The notes under the pieces were generated by a model. That model saw only the letters and a program-made list of their open reading frames with translations, had not been told where the DNA came from and made no database searches. Positions 1 to 31,575 of a stretch of 64,000 nt of DNA are shown piece after piece. The stretch covers positions 14,191,832-14,255,831 of the forward strand of contig NC_135226.1 in the NCBI RefSeq assembly GCF_052324685.1, read 5' to 3'. Each line of letters begins with the position of its first letter. Position 1 is the first letter of the stretch. A program made the position numbers and the translations under genes. The stretch comes from Brachyhypopomus gauderio. Taxonomy: Eukaryota > Chordata > Actinopteri > Gymnotiformes > Hypopomidae.

Positions 1-207
1 CCTGGGTTAGAAATGTATTTCTAGCAGGCTAAAGAACATCAGTACCTATCTACATGGTGCTTTAAAAATAACAACACCAAACCCAGGGCACTTGGTAATT
101 AATAAAGTTTCTTCTGTAGATTTTGTTCCAATTTGTTGTGGGGTGCCCATGAGTTTGATAAACGCGAGCCGGGTTTGGACCGCAATCATTTTGTGCTTCG
201 TTCACAG

Positions 208-20810
<20,603 letters not shown>

Positions 20811-21643
20811 AGACATGATGGACTGGCTTGAAATAAATTACCTTTGACCAAATTTGTATTTTTTTACACAGAAGTTTTGACATCAGATTTGCCTTTGTTG
20901 TGTATGCTAATGTGGTTCAGAGCATTTAGATGTATTGTTACATTTTCGAGAAAAGAGAAAACGTTTCTGAGAAATCCAAGAGTCCTGGCCAAGACAGCAG
21001 CAGTGCGCTTTAAAAAGCTTTAGCACATGAACTCACCACACAAATCATACAACAAATGAACCCATTTGTTTAGACAGTGTGCATATTTGCAAGTGAGTTT
21101 TAGGAAAATTGCTTATATTGTCAATACACTGTAAGGTCCATTTGTAACGTTTGCTAGAATTTTACTGACACTTACTATGAGACGTGCAGGATAAAAGGTG
21201 TATAAGATCTCACTAGGGTTAGGTGAGTAAACACTTTTATTAACCCCGGCATGTGTTTTTGTCCCCTGTGGATCTCACTGCCATAACCTATAATTCCATT
21301 TTCATGGGTTAATGTGCAGTTCCTTTATATGTAGGAGAGTTTGGTAGTATTAGTCATATATTGAGTATAAACAGCCATCCATTCGTCACTGAGAAAGTTA
21401 TGAACTTTCTGTATGCATCTGTAACCTTTGTTCTCACTTAAATCAGGATCTTACTTAAATCAAGATCTTAAATCAGGATCTTACTTAAATCAGGATCTTA
21501 AATCAGGATCTTACTTAAATCAGGATCTCACGGAGGTCAGGGTATTACTTAAATTGCTTAGATCAGAACTCCACTCTGACAAGTTTGATAAGTTCACTTT
21601 TAGTTTTTCTGAAACTGCCAAATTGATGTAACTGGAAATGTTT

Positions 21644-21685
<42 letters not shown>

Positions 21686-21745
21686 TTTCATTAACCTAAA
21701 AGAGGATGTCATGTACAAAGAATAAATTCTTCGCATTTGTTATCC
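20811..21745 (+). other. col4a3: col4a3-like 3' UTR with poly(A) signal
   Basis: Non-coding sequence follows the TGA. The first good AATAAA is at 21721-21726, so a 3' UTR of about 0.9 kb is likely. A second AATAAA-like site occurs near 21995. The stretch includes a 30-bp tandem repeat (21440-21528) and a (GT)n tract near 21650-21684. Confidence 0.5.
21440..21528. repeat. 30-bp tandem repeat, three copies
   Basis: The unit reads aaatcaggatcttactt plus aaatcaggatctt. Copies start at 21440, 21470 and 21500 with one substitution and a truncated end. It lies in the collagen 3' UTR. Confidence 0.9.
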
Positions 21746-21749
21746 TGTT

Positions 21750-23420
21750 GGATATGGTTTCGATGAGAATACATCTGTTCCAGTTCTAAATACTAATGTT
21801 TTATTTATTTGGTTATTTGATCTACGTTTTGTTGTACCTTAAAATAATTTTTTATGATTCCTTCTTGGTTAAAAACTGGTGAGCAAGCATTTGAAAATAT
21901 GTAACATGGTGCTAGACAACTCTGTTCTTCCTTTCCATAATCAGATCTATGTGTACTGTGTTTGTTATGAAAATGCCCCAAGGAGTGGTGCTATTAAATA
22001 AATGAAATGGTGGATAAAATGTTTTGCCCTTACATCCTTTATTTGCCCTCTATTGCATACAGAGCAGAGCACTGAACTCTTACTGTGGCCATGCATGAGT
22101 TTCACTGGTGTAGAGGTCATACCAGTTTAGAGTTTGAACTTTTAAAACCTGTTCCTACGATTGAAATGTAATAGTAATGTTGCTTCCATTATCTTTTCCC
22201 AAAATGATAAGGTCCTCATGTGTATTCAGTGGCTGTTGACTCGCTTCTGTTGTGTGGTAACCATAGACAGAACCAAATATGTGATAAGTGAAGATTCATC
22301 CTGACTCTAATGCCAGTGGACATTAAGTGGGACTTGTACGCATGTCTCTATGGCACTACTACTCTCTCTGCTTTATGGGCAGTAAACTGAATGTTATTTT
22401 TGTTCATTTGTTACTGCAATTTAAATCGGTGAATCTGTGAAAACCGGTGTGTAAGTTTATTCTAACTAAATGGTTTCCTTTGTAGATTTTTTTTACATAC
22501 TATATTTTTGGCAAATGGTTGAAAGACCTTATATACAATATAGCAAATGCTTTGCAAGGTGTACTCAAACTGTTTAGATATTTTTTTTTATTCATTATAA
22601 TAAAGACAGGGGATGCTGGCAATCTTATCAAGCAGGAAAAAATATGAACACCTGTCAGGAAAGGTTGTGCAACCACTTAAAAGGTGATGAACTGTTAATC
22701 GCTTGCAGTGTTACTGTAAAAGTAATTAATTACAGTTATATCCTGTTAATTTTACAGTACCTTCTTGGCAACTGCGCTGCCAGTTGTTCTTAGTGATTTA
22801 CGTGATTTTACGTGAACAGCATGTGCGTTCCAGATGAGAATTTTGTTGACATTTTCTTAAACATTTTTCCTTGGTGACCACAAGATGGCAGTACGCAGCT
22901 ACAATTAAACAAAATATTTGTGAGGGGGAAGCGCGATCTAATTATGATTTATTGTTAGGCCAAGTAATTATTTTTTAAATGACAGTGATGTACATGAACA
23001 TAAAGTACATCTTAATTGTAACATAAGCAGATATGATATAGTACACCTGAGTTCTCATTTGTCAGCACACACAAGACTCGACACTTTATCTTGTGGACAT
23101 ATTTGCACACTTAAGTATGTTTGACCAACACTAAGAGCATAAACCTTTATTGAAATGGTGTGTGTTGGGACTGGGGGCTGAAGGTGAGGTGGAATGGAAT
23201 TTGTTTGTTTATTTTTCCCCTTTGGTTCTTATGTAATTAGACTTTTAACTCTTTTAAAAAATCATTTTAGTAATGTGTTATTTTACTTCAACCATATGGA
23301 CATGATTTCCCTTTCAAAACGTATTATCTTTAATATATAATTTCATGATTAACAACAACCACAATAATAATAATTATTATTTCTGTTTAATTAATGTTCA
23401 ATTAACCTACAGAATGGCTT
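21750..23420. other. intergenic, no gene seen
   Basis: AT-rich sequence between the collagen 3' end and a LINE fragment. I see no splice-consistent coding stretch, RNA gene or clear repeat family here. Confidence 0.6.
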
Positions 23421-23424
23421 TGTG

Positions 23425-23940
23425 GAGACATTTACATTTACGGCATTTAGCAGACGCTCTTATCCAGAGCAATTTACAAAGTGCTTTGCATCTCATCACA
23501 CAATTCATCCTAGGTAATAGTACGGATAGGCCAGAATTCAAGATACCATTGAGTCAGACTACTACTAACTACAGGAGTCAAGGTCCTTACCTAGTGTTTT
23601 GCAAGTTAGACATTTGCCAAGAAGCAGAATTAACCATAGACAAACATATAGTTTAAGAACAATGGCAAGTGGTATCAGCCAAGCTAGTGCTCTGGTAAGA
23701 ACTCAACAAACAGGTGGGTCTTCAGTCTACGCTTGAAGATAGCAATATACTCTGCAGTCCTAGCAGCTAATGGAAGATCGTTCCACCGTCTTGGAGCCAG
23801 GACGGAGAATAGTCTGGAGCTTTGTCTTCCATGAGACTTTAAGCATGGAGTTTCTAGTCGAGCCAAGCTTGAGGTTCTAAGTGTTCGCTGTACAGATCGG
23901 CCTTTTACCAACAGTATCTACACATCATTCTTTCGATAAT
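23425..23940 (-). mobile_element. LINE (L2-like) 3' end fragment
   Basis: Minus strand 23911-23684 encodes FSVLAPRRWNDLPLAART and IFKRRLKTHLF, the C-terminal signature of the ORF2 protein of fish L2-type LINEs. Downstream on the minus strand is the short 3' UTR ending in ctctggataagagcgtctgctaaatgccgtaaatgtaaatg, the tail shared with SINEs elsewhere in the window (written here as positions about 23425-23470). It is 5'-truncated, as is usual for LINE copies. Confidence 0.8.
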
Positions 23941-23944
23941 GGAT

Positions 23945-24760
23945 GAACACTACTTGATCTAACTCTGTTCTCCAGTACTGGCTCGGCTGAGTCTCTTTTC
24001 TCTACTCTCCAGCACTCTCTGTGCTCTGCGTGGCCCTTTACCTGCCTGGCAGGTACACAGGTGTCGAGGGTTGGGCTGTATCCCAGACGCTCCTCTCCCA
24101 CTGTTCAACAGTTACTCACACCCTCAGAATCTACTAAAAGCAAAAAAAATGACGAGTCAGGGAGTTCTTGTTTTCTGAGGCCTGCAGAACCTACAGAGAA
24201 AATCACAGCACCTTGTTCTCGCACGTTTGCATTCACCTTCCATGCTCCGTGACAGTGTACCTGCTCACGTCTCTCGGAGTGGTTTTTCCCCCTCTTTCTG
24301 CGTTCTACACGATATGTTTCCTTTAAGTTCCTCCGCTTTATCGTAAAACGGTGGTTCATTTGGACACGGGCGCTAAATGAGCAGCGTGAAACGTAACTTG
24401 ACTGATTAAAGCTCGGTGGAGGTACAACAATGGGAAACGTCAGTCAACTGAGCGCAGCCACGCAGCTGTCCTTCCTGAGACGTAAAGACATTATAGTGAG
24501 AAGCTCGCACTCAGAACCCATTAAGTCTGAGTTTGTGAAGCTTTTATCATTAATTAGGCCACCGTATGCCTGCTGAGGAGACAAAGGTAGACACAAAGAC
24601 ATGTCTATGTCGTATTTGCCTTAGATTAGCTGAGGGGAACTCTGCCTATTCACACAAATTGTTTTATTGTGCCTCTTATTGTAAAGTCAATATTCTTTCA
24701 CCTGCATTATCTTAATGAGAGTGAGTGCCATTCTCATTGAACAAGGGGAATCTGGACGCT
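23945..24760. other. upstream flank of the somatostatin paralogue, no gene seen
   Basis: I recognise no coding sequence. GC content rises toward 24760-24840, as expected near a promoter. Confidence 0.5.
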
Positions 24761-24763
24761 TTG

Positions 24764-24839
24764 TGACATCGCATTCTGCTATTGCCCGGCAACCCGGGCA
24801 GCTGTCAGTCAGGCGACGGAGAGGAGGGCGAGTTTAAAA
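24764..24839 (+). promoter_or_regulatory. putative promoter of the divergent somatostatin gene
   Basis: A TATA-like TTTAAAA is at 24833-24839, about 88 bp before the ATG. The only CRE-like word is TGACATCG at 24764-24771, about 60 bp further upstream. It differs from TGACGTCA at two positions and is too far from the TATA box for the usual somatostatin arrangement, where the CRE lies about 15-20 bp upstream of it. Confidence 0.45.
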
Positions 24840-24926
24840 GGAGGGACCTGGGCTTCCAGAACCAGAACCCCAGCTAGCAGCTTGGTCGCCGGACTCGGTG
24901 AGCAGAACTCAGCAGCCCAGAGGAAG

Positions 24927-25835
24927 ATGAGGACGTGTGTGGCGCAGTGCTGCCTTGCTCAGCTGGGCTTGGCTCTTCTGCTGTGCAGTAGTGGAGCCCT
25001 CGCCCAGCCGGACCTGGAACCAGACCTGCAACCGGACGAGGGTCTGAGACAACGGCGGCTTCTGCAAAGGGCCCGGGCCCCCGGCATCTCTGCGCAGGTT
25101 AGGTCTGCACGCACGGATGCACACGTGCACACGTGCACACGCCCAAACACACACACGCCGTTCTCGAACAATTTGCGAAAACACCAGACAAAAGCCATAT
25201 GGGTAGGTCTATACGTCCACGTCTGGCCTGGTTCGAATGTTTTTCTTGTGTTATAAGCCATTTATTATTGTACTTGTTTGCCGTGCTCCCGCATGTTATA
25301 ACACATGAGTGGTGTTTCTACAGACGTACTCACACTGCAGACTGTTTAGGATGCTGTCAGATGGTTTCTGCAGACACAGCTTCTTTCCCCTGCTCGGCAT
25401 GTTTCAGTGTTCCTCCCTGACCTACCACACCTGGATACAGTACTGACATTAAAACCTGATGGTCTAGGCGATGTGTGTTAAATTTGCATTGGTCTGCAGA
25501 CCTCCATGGATGGGGTAGAGAGGATAAACTCGCACATATTCATTAAAATAACACTTTTAGAAGTGAAGAAAGCTGAATATTAGGGGCAGGTGTGGCTTTG
25601 TGATGCCTGTGGCTGTTGGTTTTTTAGGTAGCTGCGTGGTGTGGTGTGGGGCTGGGTTTGGCGTGGGGCTGGGTGTGGTGTGGGGCTGAGTGTGATGTGG
25701 GGCTGAGTGTGGTGTGGGGCTAGGCTTGGTGTGAGGGTCATTTCACAAGGTCATAGCACGAGGTTTACACTAAATAAACTCATGAATTCCTATAATCCAA
25801 ATGAGCCTAAAGGCCTATCACCACATCCTCACACA

Positions 25836-25910
<75 letters not shown>

Positions 25911-26627
25911 GCATTGGTTCATGTGGTTAAGAAGAAATGGTCAGAAAGCAGTAGCAACCTTCTGTCTGCATTTGGAGCGTGTACATAAGTGTGCAAGACG
26001 TCTTGTTTTACTTCCATCTCAGATCACATTCTCATTTTCTCTTCTAATGCCCACCACACATTCCAGATGACTGCTGGGAATGACTAGCTGATCATAACAG
26101 GCATGATTCAGGCTGGCTTATGGTTTCAGCAATAGTTCATTAGGGGTTTTGCTGTGGTGATGTCATTCAGACAGCTCACGGATTAGTGACTAAACTGAAG
26201 GCTGTTTGTATCTCCTGTATACACATTTTTATATGCTTGTTTATACAAAATAGCATGTTAGAATAAATAAATATTCAAAAAAGAGATACAGGGACTCATC
26301 AGCAAGACTATCTTCATAATAAATTCAATGTGAGAAGTTCAGTCTTGTTCATCTTGTTCAATGTTGCAGTCTCTCTCACACTCCCTCACTCTCTCACTCT
26401 TTCTCACTCCATCTCAGGACTGGAATAAGAGAGAGATGGAGGATCTGCTGTCCCAGTTCACCCTGCCAGAGGCTGAGATACAGGAGAGTGACATTTCTGC
26501 TCTGGAGAAAGAAGATCTAAGAGTGGAACTGGAGCGCTCAGCAGACAACCCCAAACACAACCAGTTTCCCTCTCGGGAGCGTAAAACAAGCTGCGTGTTC
26601 TACTGGAAAGTCTTCAATACCTGCTGA
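24927..26627 (+). CDS. divergent preprosomatostatin (tandem paralogue of sst1), two exons
   Basis: Exon 1 is 24927-25097 and exon 2 is 26418-26627 (TGA), giving 126 residues. The start is the first ATG after the TATA-like box; it opens a signal peptide (MRTCVAQCCLAQLGLALLLC, cleavage likely after ALA). Exon 2 has the conserved pro-region pattern EMEDLLSQF and LRVELERS, then SRERK before the hormone, the same RK cleavage site as in sst1. The hormone reads TSCVFYWKVFNTC: 13 residues with 11 from Cys to Cys, against 14 and 12 in somatostatin-14. The FWK-type core survives as FYWK. The pro-region lacks a neuronostatin Gly-Lys site. Tandem position next to sst1 suggests the sst3/sst1.2 lineage of teleosts; the exact orthologue needs a tree. 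Confidence 0.88.
25839..25909. repeat. (AC)n microsatellite in somatostatin-paralogue intron
   Basis: About 70 bp of pure AC in the 1.3-kb intron (25098-26417). The intron also has a GGGGCTGRGTGTGGTGT-like short repeat at about 25636-25735 and a CT-rich tract before the acceptor. Confidence 0.9.
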
Positions 26628-26776
26628 AGCCCCACCTGTTTGGTCACATGACATGACATAGCCAGATTGGTGGCTTCTCCTGAACGCCCGGCCCAAACAA
26701 TGACCAATGAGGTCCGAGCAAGAGGTGATTCCATCTGTCAATCAAACTGATAAAATTGTAAATTTGTAATTTATGA

Positions 26777-26782
26777 AATAAA
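26777..26782 (+). terminator. poly(A) signal of the divergent somatostatin gene
   Basis: AATAAA lies 150 bp after the stop codon, giving a short 3' UTR. Confidence 0.75.
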
Positions 26783-26789
26783 GACTAAT

Positions 26790-27825
26790 GCTTTGTTCTG
26801 TTTCAACTTACTGTGCGTTGTGTAAGTTTTAGACTTTACGCAGGCTTTGGCAAATAGAACAGAGGGTTACATGGCAGTCCTCTCTTCCTCTTAAACACCC
26901 GTGTCACTCTAACACACACACACACACACACACACCTCGGCGATCTCCAGATGTGCTCCACAAGAAAGCTGAATTTAAGTCAGAGTCAAGAACAATGCTG
27001 AACATATTTGGGGCTCTTATACACTGGACACTGATACAAGTGCATTAAAATGGAATGATTTTAACAATGAATCTAAGCTTGAGAAAATAATTTCACTTTT
27101 AAAAATTCTTGTTCTCTGCTTCTTAACAGCTTTCTGCATCATTGTGTGGTTCTCTGGTTAAGAGGTCATCCTCAGAAGGCAGAATATTAATAATGGAGAA
27201 TATATAATAAGTATGTGGGCATGTGTGTTTGTGTGTGATACTGACACCCACATTAGTGTGATTAGTGGTGATTAGCAGACATGAGGGAGTCCTCTGTTTG
27301 AACGAAGACCGTTCCTAACAACATGATTAAGAGTGACAGAGAGAAAGGGAGAGAGAGATGGATGGGGAAGATGGGAAGAAAGAGAGAGAGGGAGAGGAAG
27401 GAACACAGAGCAGTCATGGTCCCTCTGCATGGTTAATGGTCATCCATAGCAACGTCTCCACGTGTTGGAAAACATGGTAACGAACCCAGGAGACTGAGCA
27501 CTCGTGAGGTGTGTGGCCAGATACACACCTCCCCCCAACACACACCGTGTGATGTATTTTTCATTAGTGCGTTATTAGCTGTGAAAACTCTGGCAGTCTT
27601 GGTGCTCTGTCTCCGGAGGCCCCTGCAGAGATGTGGTGGAAAAGCCAGTTAGTCAGCAGTAATTGTTATTTAATTACACTCCTGAAAGCAGCGTAAATAT
27701 TTAGACTCCTCTGGTCTGTTTGATTAACAGCCTTGAGGAGAGACTTTGTCAGGCATTAAAAATGACTATGACTTTCCACTGTGGTGTTTACAAAGCAGAT
27801 GCTTTATCCTGCTCCTGTGTGAGTG
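26790..27825. other. intergenic, no gene seen
   Basis: Non-coding DNA with a short CA tract (26910-26935) and a GA-rich purine stretch (27331-27403). Confidence 0.6.
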
Positions 27826-27842
27826 CATGTGTGTGTGTGTGC

Positions 27843-27906
<64 letters not shown>
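27826..27906. repeat. (GT)n microsatellite
   Basis: About 80 bp of GT with two GC interruptions near its start. Confidence 0.95.
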
Positions 27907-27907
<1 letters not shown>

Positions 27908-28135
27908 CTCATGCAAATACTGGCCACTCTTTCTGAAAATGGCTTGCTTGAGAAGACAAAGGTATGCTGCCTATAGAATAAAGAGGTGAGAAAGACGGAG
28001 AAGAGACACGGGAGTTGGAGCACAAGGGAGAAATGACTGAGTTCACCCTCAAACTGCCTATGCTGTACAAGCATTTCCTCCTCAGTGTTGTGTACTCCTA
28101 CACACACACACACAGATAGACTTGAACTCTCTCTC

Positions 28136-28250
28136 CTAATGTATCCTAACATGCTGTCTCTCTCCACCACCATGGTCAGGATAGCCCTTCCTAATGTATC
28201 CTAACATGCTGTCTCTCTCCACCACCATGGTCAGGATAGCCCTTCCTAAT
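28136..28250. repeat. 55-bp direct tandem duplication
   Basis: The block beginning ctaatgtatcctaacatg at 28136 is repeated at 28191 without visible change, and a partial third start follows at about 28246. It looks like a recent local duplication. Confidence 0.9.
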
Positions 28251-30587
28251 GTATCCTCACTCCCACTGAAACATTCCTCAGCTTTCCTGACCTCTTTCAT
28301 CTGGACTACAGAACGAAAAGAACCCAAACCCAGACTCCCAGCCTGCTCTGTTTCTGCTCTTTGCGACATCTCCGCAGCAGAATCTTACTGACGTTTGTGT
28401 GGAGATCTCCGGGCGCGCGTGGGCGTATGCGAGTGGACAAAAGCCTCGTTACCCCTCGTGCTGCGCTCTTCTCCGCCTGGCTGGTGACAGCGGGCGCAGG
28501 GTTGGCGGGCGGCGTGTCCGGGGACCGGCGAAAAAGCCGTGGCACCTCTTCTCCTCCGCTCCGTTTGGCGATGTGTCGCACGTGGCAGTGTGGGGGCTCC
28601 ATTGTGTAAAAGTGTTCGCCCGTGTCTGTCTGCTCAGATGGAGATAAGCCCCTACTGTCCACCAGCTGTTCAGCTGCCAATCAAACGGGCGGTTCGTCAT
28701 GCTAATCTCGTTACGGTGACTCACAGCTCCAGGTGACTGCTTGCCCACTGCAGCGAGCTTCAGCCGCCGCACGCTAACAACCGGCAACATATTTGGAATG
28801 ATTCTGAGATTTGCAGAACTTTTAAAAGATTTCCAAATGGAGGAGAATTTCTCATTTGGTTTTAGATGAAGGAAAGAGAAAAATAACTTCATATGGGCTT
28901 GTGACAGTGCTGTGTACTAGTGTAACGAACATGTCTGTGTGAGTGCATTTAAGAATAGGCATTAACTTCTCTGTGTGGTACCGATTCTTGTGGACCCATC
29001 AATCTTGAGTCCAACTCCAGGCATACTTAATCAACCATCATGAAATTAAACTTAACACCGCAAGCCACAAACATCCAATCAGCCAATTCAAAGGCAAACA
29101 GCGGGGCCCCTCATCTCAAATGTGTGTGCCTGAGTGTGTTTGTATGTGACAGGAGTATATCAGCTTGGTGCCAACACACCAGGCCGTTGCATTAGCCTAC
29201 GTGGTCGTCTCAAATACTCCTCACGATTCATGCCATTAAACCTCATTTAACACTCTCTCTCCCGCTAGGCCACCCGTAAACGTGTTTGTGGGTCTCTGTC
29301 AGTCTGTGTCTTTGTGTACAGTACTTCTCTTTGTCTCAGTGTGAGACTCCTCTTATTACACATAAAGATGTCATTTCACAGACATCTTGAGAATTGCATC
29401 ATGAGACCGCTCCATCTCAACACTTACTCTGTCAGTAAGAAACGTTATACTTTGGATCCGTGTCAATATTCTAGTGATTCTAACTAATCTTTGTAACACA
29501 GACCACAGTGAACACAATGGCAAAAAATATATAAATGCTCCCCGGCCTACACAATAAACTAATTTCATGAAGAGTTCTGTAAACTATTAGCAAAGAAAGA
29601 GCATTAGAGAAATAAACCAATTAAAATTGGGCCGTATCTGTCATTTGGGTGTGCAGTTAAATTCATTTAAACTCCCTTAAACTCAAGCAGGTTTGTGGTG
29701 ATAGTCCCGTGGTGTTCATGCTGAGAGGAGACAAAGCCTGTGTGCTACACCAGCGGATGAGAAAAACACATTACAGCTTCCCCTTCTTTCTATGTCCTTT
29801 CTAAAAAGACAGTTTTGCTAACATGCAAATGATAAAAGGAAAAGATTGCAAGCTAGCATTTTATGCAAATATAGCATGTGGGGGGTGAGACAATTCATGC
29901 GTGTGGCTATACACCACGCTTGAGATCTCCGTGTTCAGGATCTACTCCTTCCAAAGAGCATGGGTTGCTTTATGAAAGAGGTGAGAACTTGCTGAGTGGT
30001 GAAGACAACCTAACAGTGCTACATGAGTATCTGTTTACCCAGAGCAGCACTGATTTCACTGTGATATTAGTACGTCTTATCTACACAAAAGCCCGGACCA
30101 AGAGAAGCTACTCCAGTGACTCCAACACACTATCCTGTTCTCTAGACCATTATAATGAATATTCATAAATCTTGAATATTCTGACTAGCTTCACTAGCAT
30201 TACTGCATTACTGTAAGCACTGTGCAGGTAATTCTCAGCCGCAGTTTTCTGGGATGTCAATCAAAATGAGCTGAACCCGATTTGTGACTATACACAACAG
30301 GAATTATTTACTTTCCTTTAAAGTATGAAAATGCATTTGGCTGGTTTTTTTTTGTTTGTTTGTTTGTTTTCAAAAATTGCAGCTGAACAGAAACGGCATG
30401 CTGTTTTATTAAAGACCCGTTCTGCCCCTTTTGTGAAGCCACAGCTGGATTATCTGAACATCTGTCATGAAGGCAACTCCTAACTGGTTACCATTACAGA
30501 CTCAGAGGGTGAAATGCTTCCATACTGTGTGAATGCAGTGTAAATACACTGCAGCCGCACAGGCCTGAACCTCCAGCCCAGATGGGT
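28251..30587. other. intergenic, no gene seen
   Basis: The segment 28380-28600 is GC- and CpG-rich with overlapping short open frames on both strands that lack splice logic or recognisable motifs. The rest is AT-rich and featureless. Confidence 0.5.
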
Positions 30588-31343
30588 AGAGGACGTAGGG
30601 GAGAGGACGTAGGGGAGTGGACGTAGGGGAGAGGACGTAGGGGAGAGGACGTAGGGGAGTGGACGTAGGGGAGAGGACGTAGGGGAGTGGACGTAGGGGA
30701 GAGGACGTAGGGGAGAGGACGTAGGGGAGTGGACGTAGGGGAGAGGACGTAGGGGAGAGGACGTAGGGGAGTGGACGTAGGGGAGAGGACGTAGGGGAGT
30801 GGACGTAGGGGAGAGGACGTAGGGGAGAGGACGTAGGGGAGTGGACGTAGGGGAGAGGACGTAGGGGAGTGGACGTAGGGGAGTGGACGTAGGGGAGTGG
30901 ACGTAGGGGAGAGGACGTAGGGGAGTGGACCTAGGGGAGTGGACGTAGGGGAGTGGACGTAGGGGAGAGGACGTAGGGGAGTGGACCTAGGGGAGTGGAC
31001 GTAGGGGAGTGGACGTAGGGGAGAGGACGTAGGGGAGAGGACGTAGGGGAGTGGACGTAGGGGAGAGGACGTAGGGGAGAGGACGTAGGGGAGTGGACGT
31101 AGGGGAGAGGACGTAGGGGAGTGGACGTAGGGGAGTGGACGTAGGGGAGAGGACGTAGGGGAGTGGACCTAGGGGAGTGGACGTAGGGGAGAGGACGTAG
31201 GGGAGTGGACGTAGGGGAGTGGACGTAGGGGAGAGGACGTAGGGGAGTGGACGTAGGGGAGTGGACGTAGGGGAGAGGACGTAGGGGAGAGGACGTAGGG
31301 GAGTGGACGTAGGGGAGTGGACCTAGGGGAGTGGACGTAGGGG
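30588..31343. repeat. minisatellite: 54 units of 14 bp, three unit variants
   Basis: The unit is AGWGGACSTAGGGG. I count exactly 54 units in 756 bp with no length change. Only two positions vary: the third base (A or T), and G or C in GACSTAG, where C occurs only with T. The first 16 units are the 8-unit pattern AATAATAT given twice (A/T naming the third base), a higher-order repeat of 112 bp. Every unit has a GGGG run on the + strand. It lies between the two somatostatin genes. Confidence 0.97.
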
Positions 31344-31428
31344 CTGACGCTACATCTGCAGAGCCAGAGTCCTAGAAAGGAGCTTTAGAAGTCAGAATGG
31401 ACTTCTATGCGTCACATTCGCTGCATAC

Positions 31429-31431
<3 letters not shown>

Positions 31432-31504
<73 letters not shown>
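31432..31504. repeat. (CA)n microsatellite
   Basis: About 72 bp of CA, 88 bp after the minisatellite. Confidence 0.95.
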
Positions 31505-31506
<2 letters not shown>

Positions 31507-31575
31507 TTGGTTTGATCCTCAGGTTAGAAATAATTTGCTGTAACATGTTGGTTTGGTATATTTGGTGTCTGATTA

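Noticed and set aside
24882..24926. Upstream in-frame extension of the divergent somatostatin ORF
   Set aside because: It begins with TTG, not ATG. The ATG at 24927 opens directly into a good signal peptide.
28306..28892. Overlapping open frames of 80-150 codons in a GC-rich patch
   Set aside because: No recognisable domain, no splice-consistent neighbours, and frames open on both strands, as expected of GC-rich DNA.
30588..31343. CRISPR-like array
   Set aside because: Units are head-to-tail 14-mers with no unique spacers, in an animal genome.
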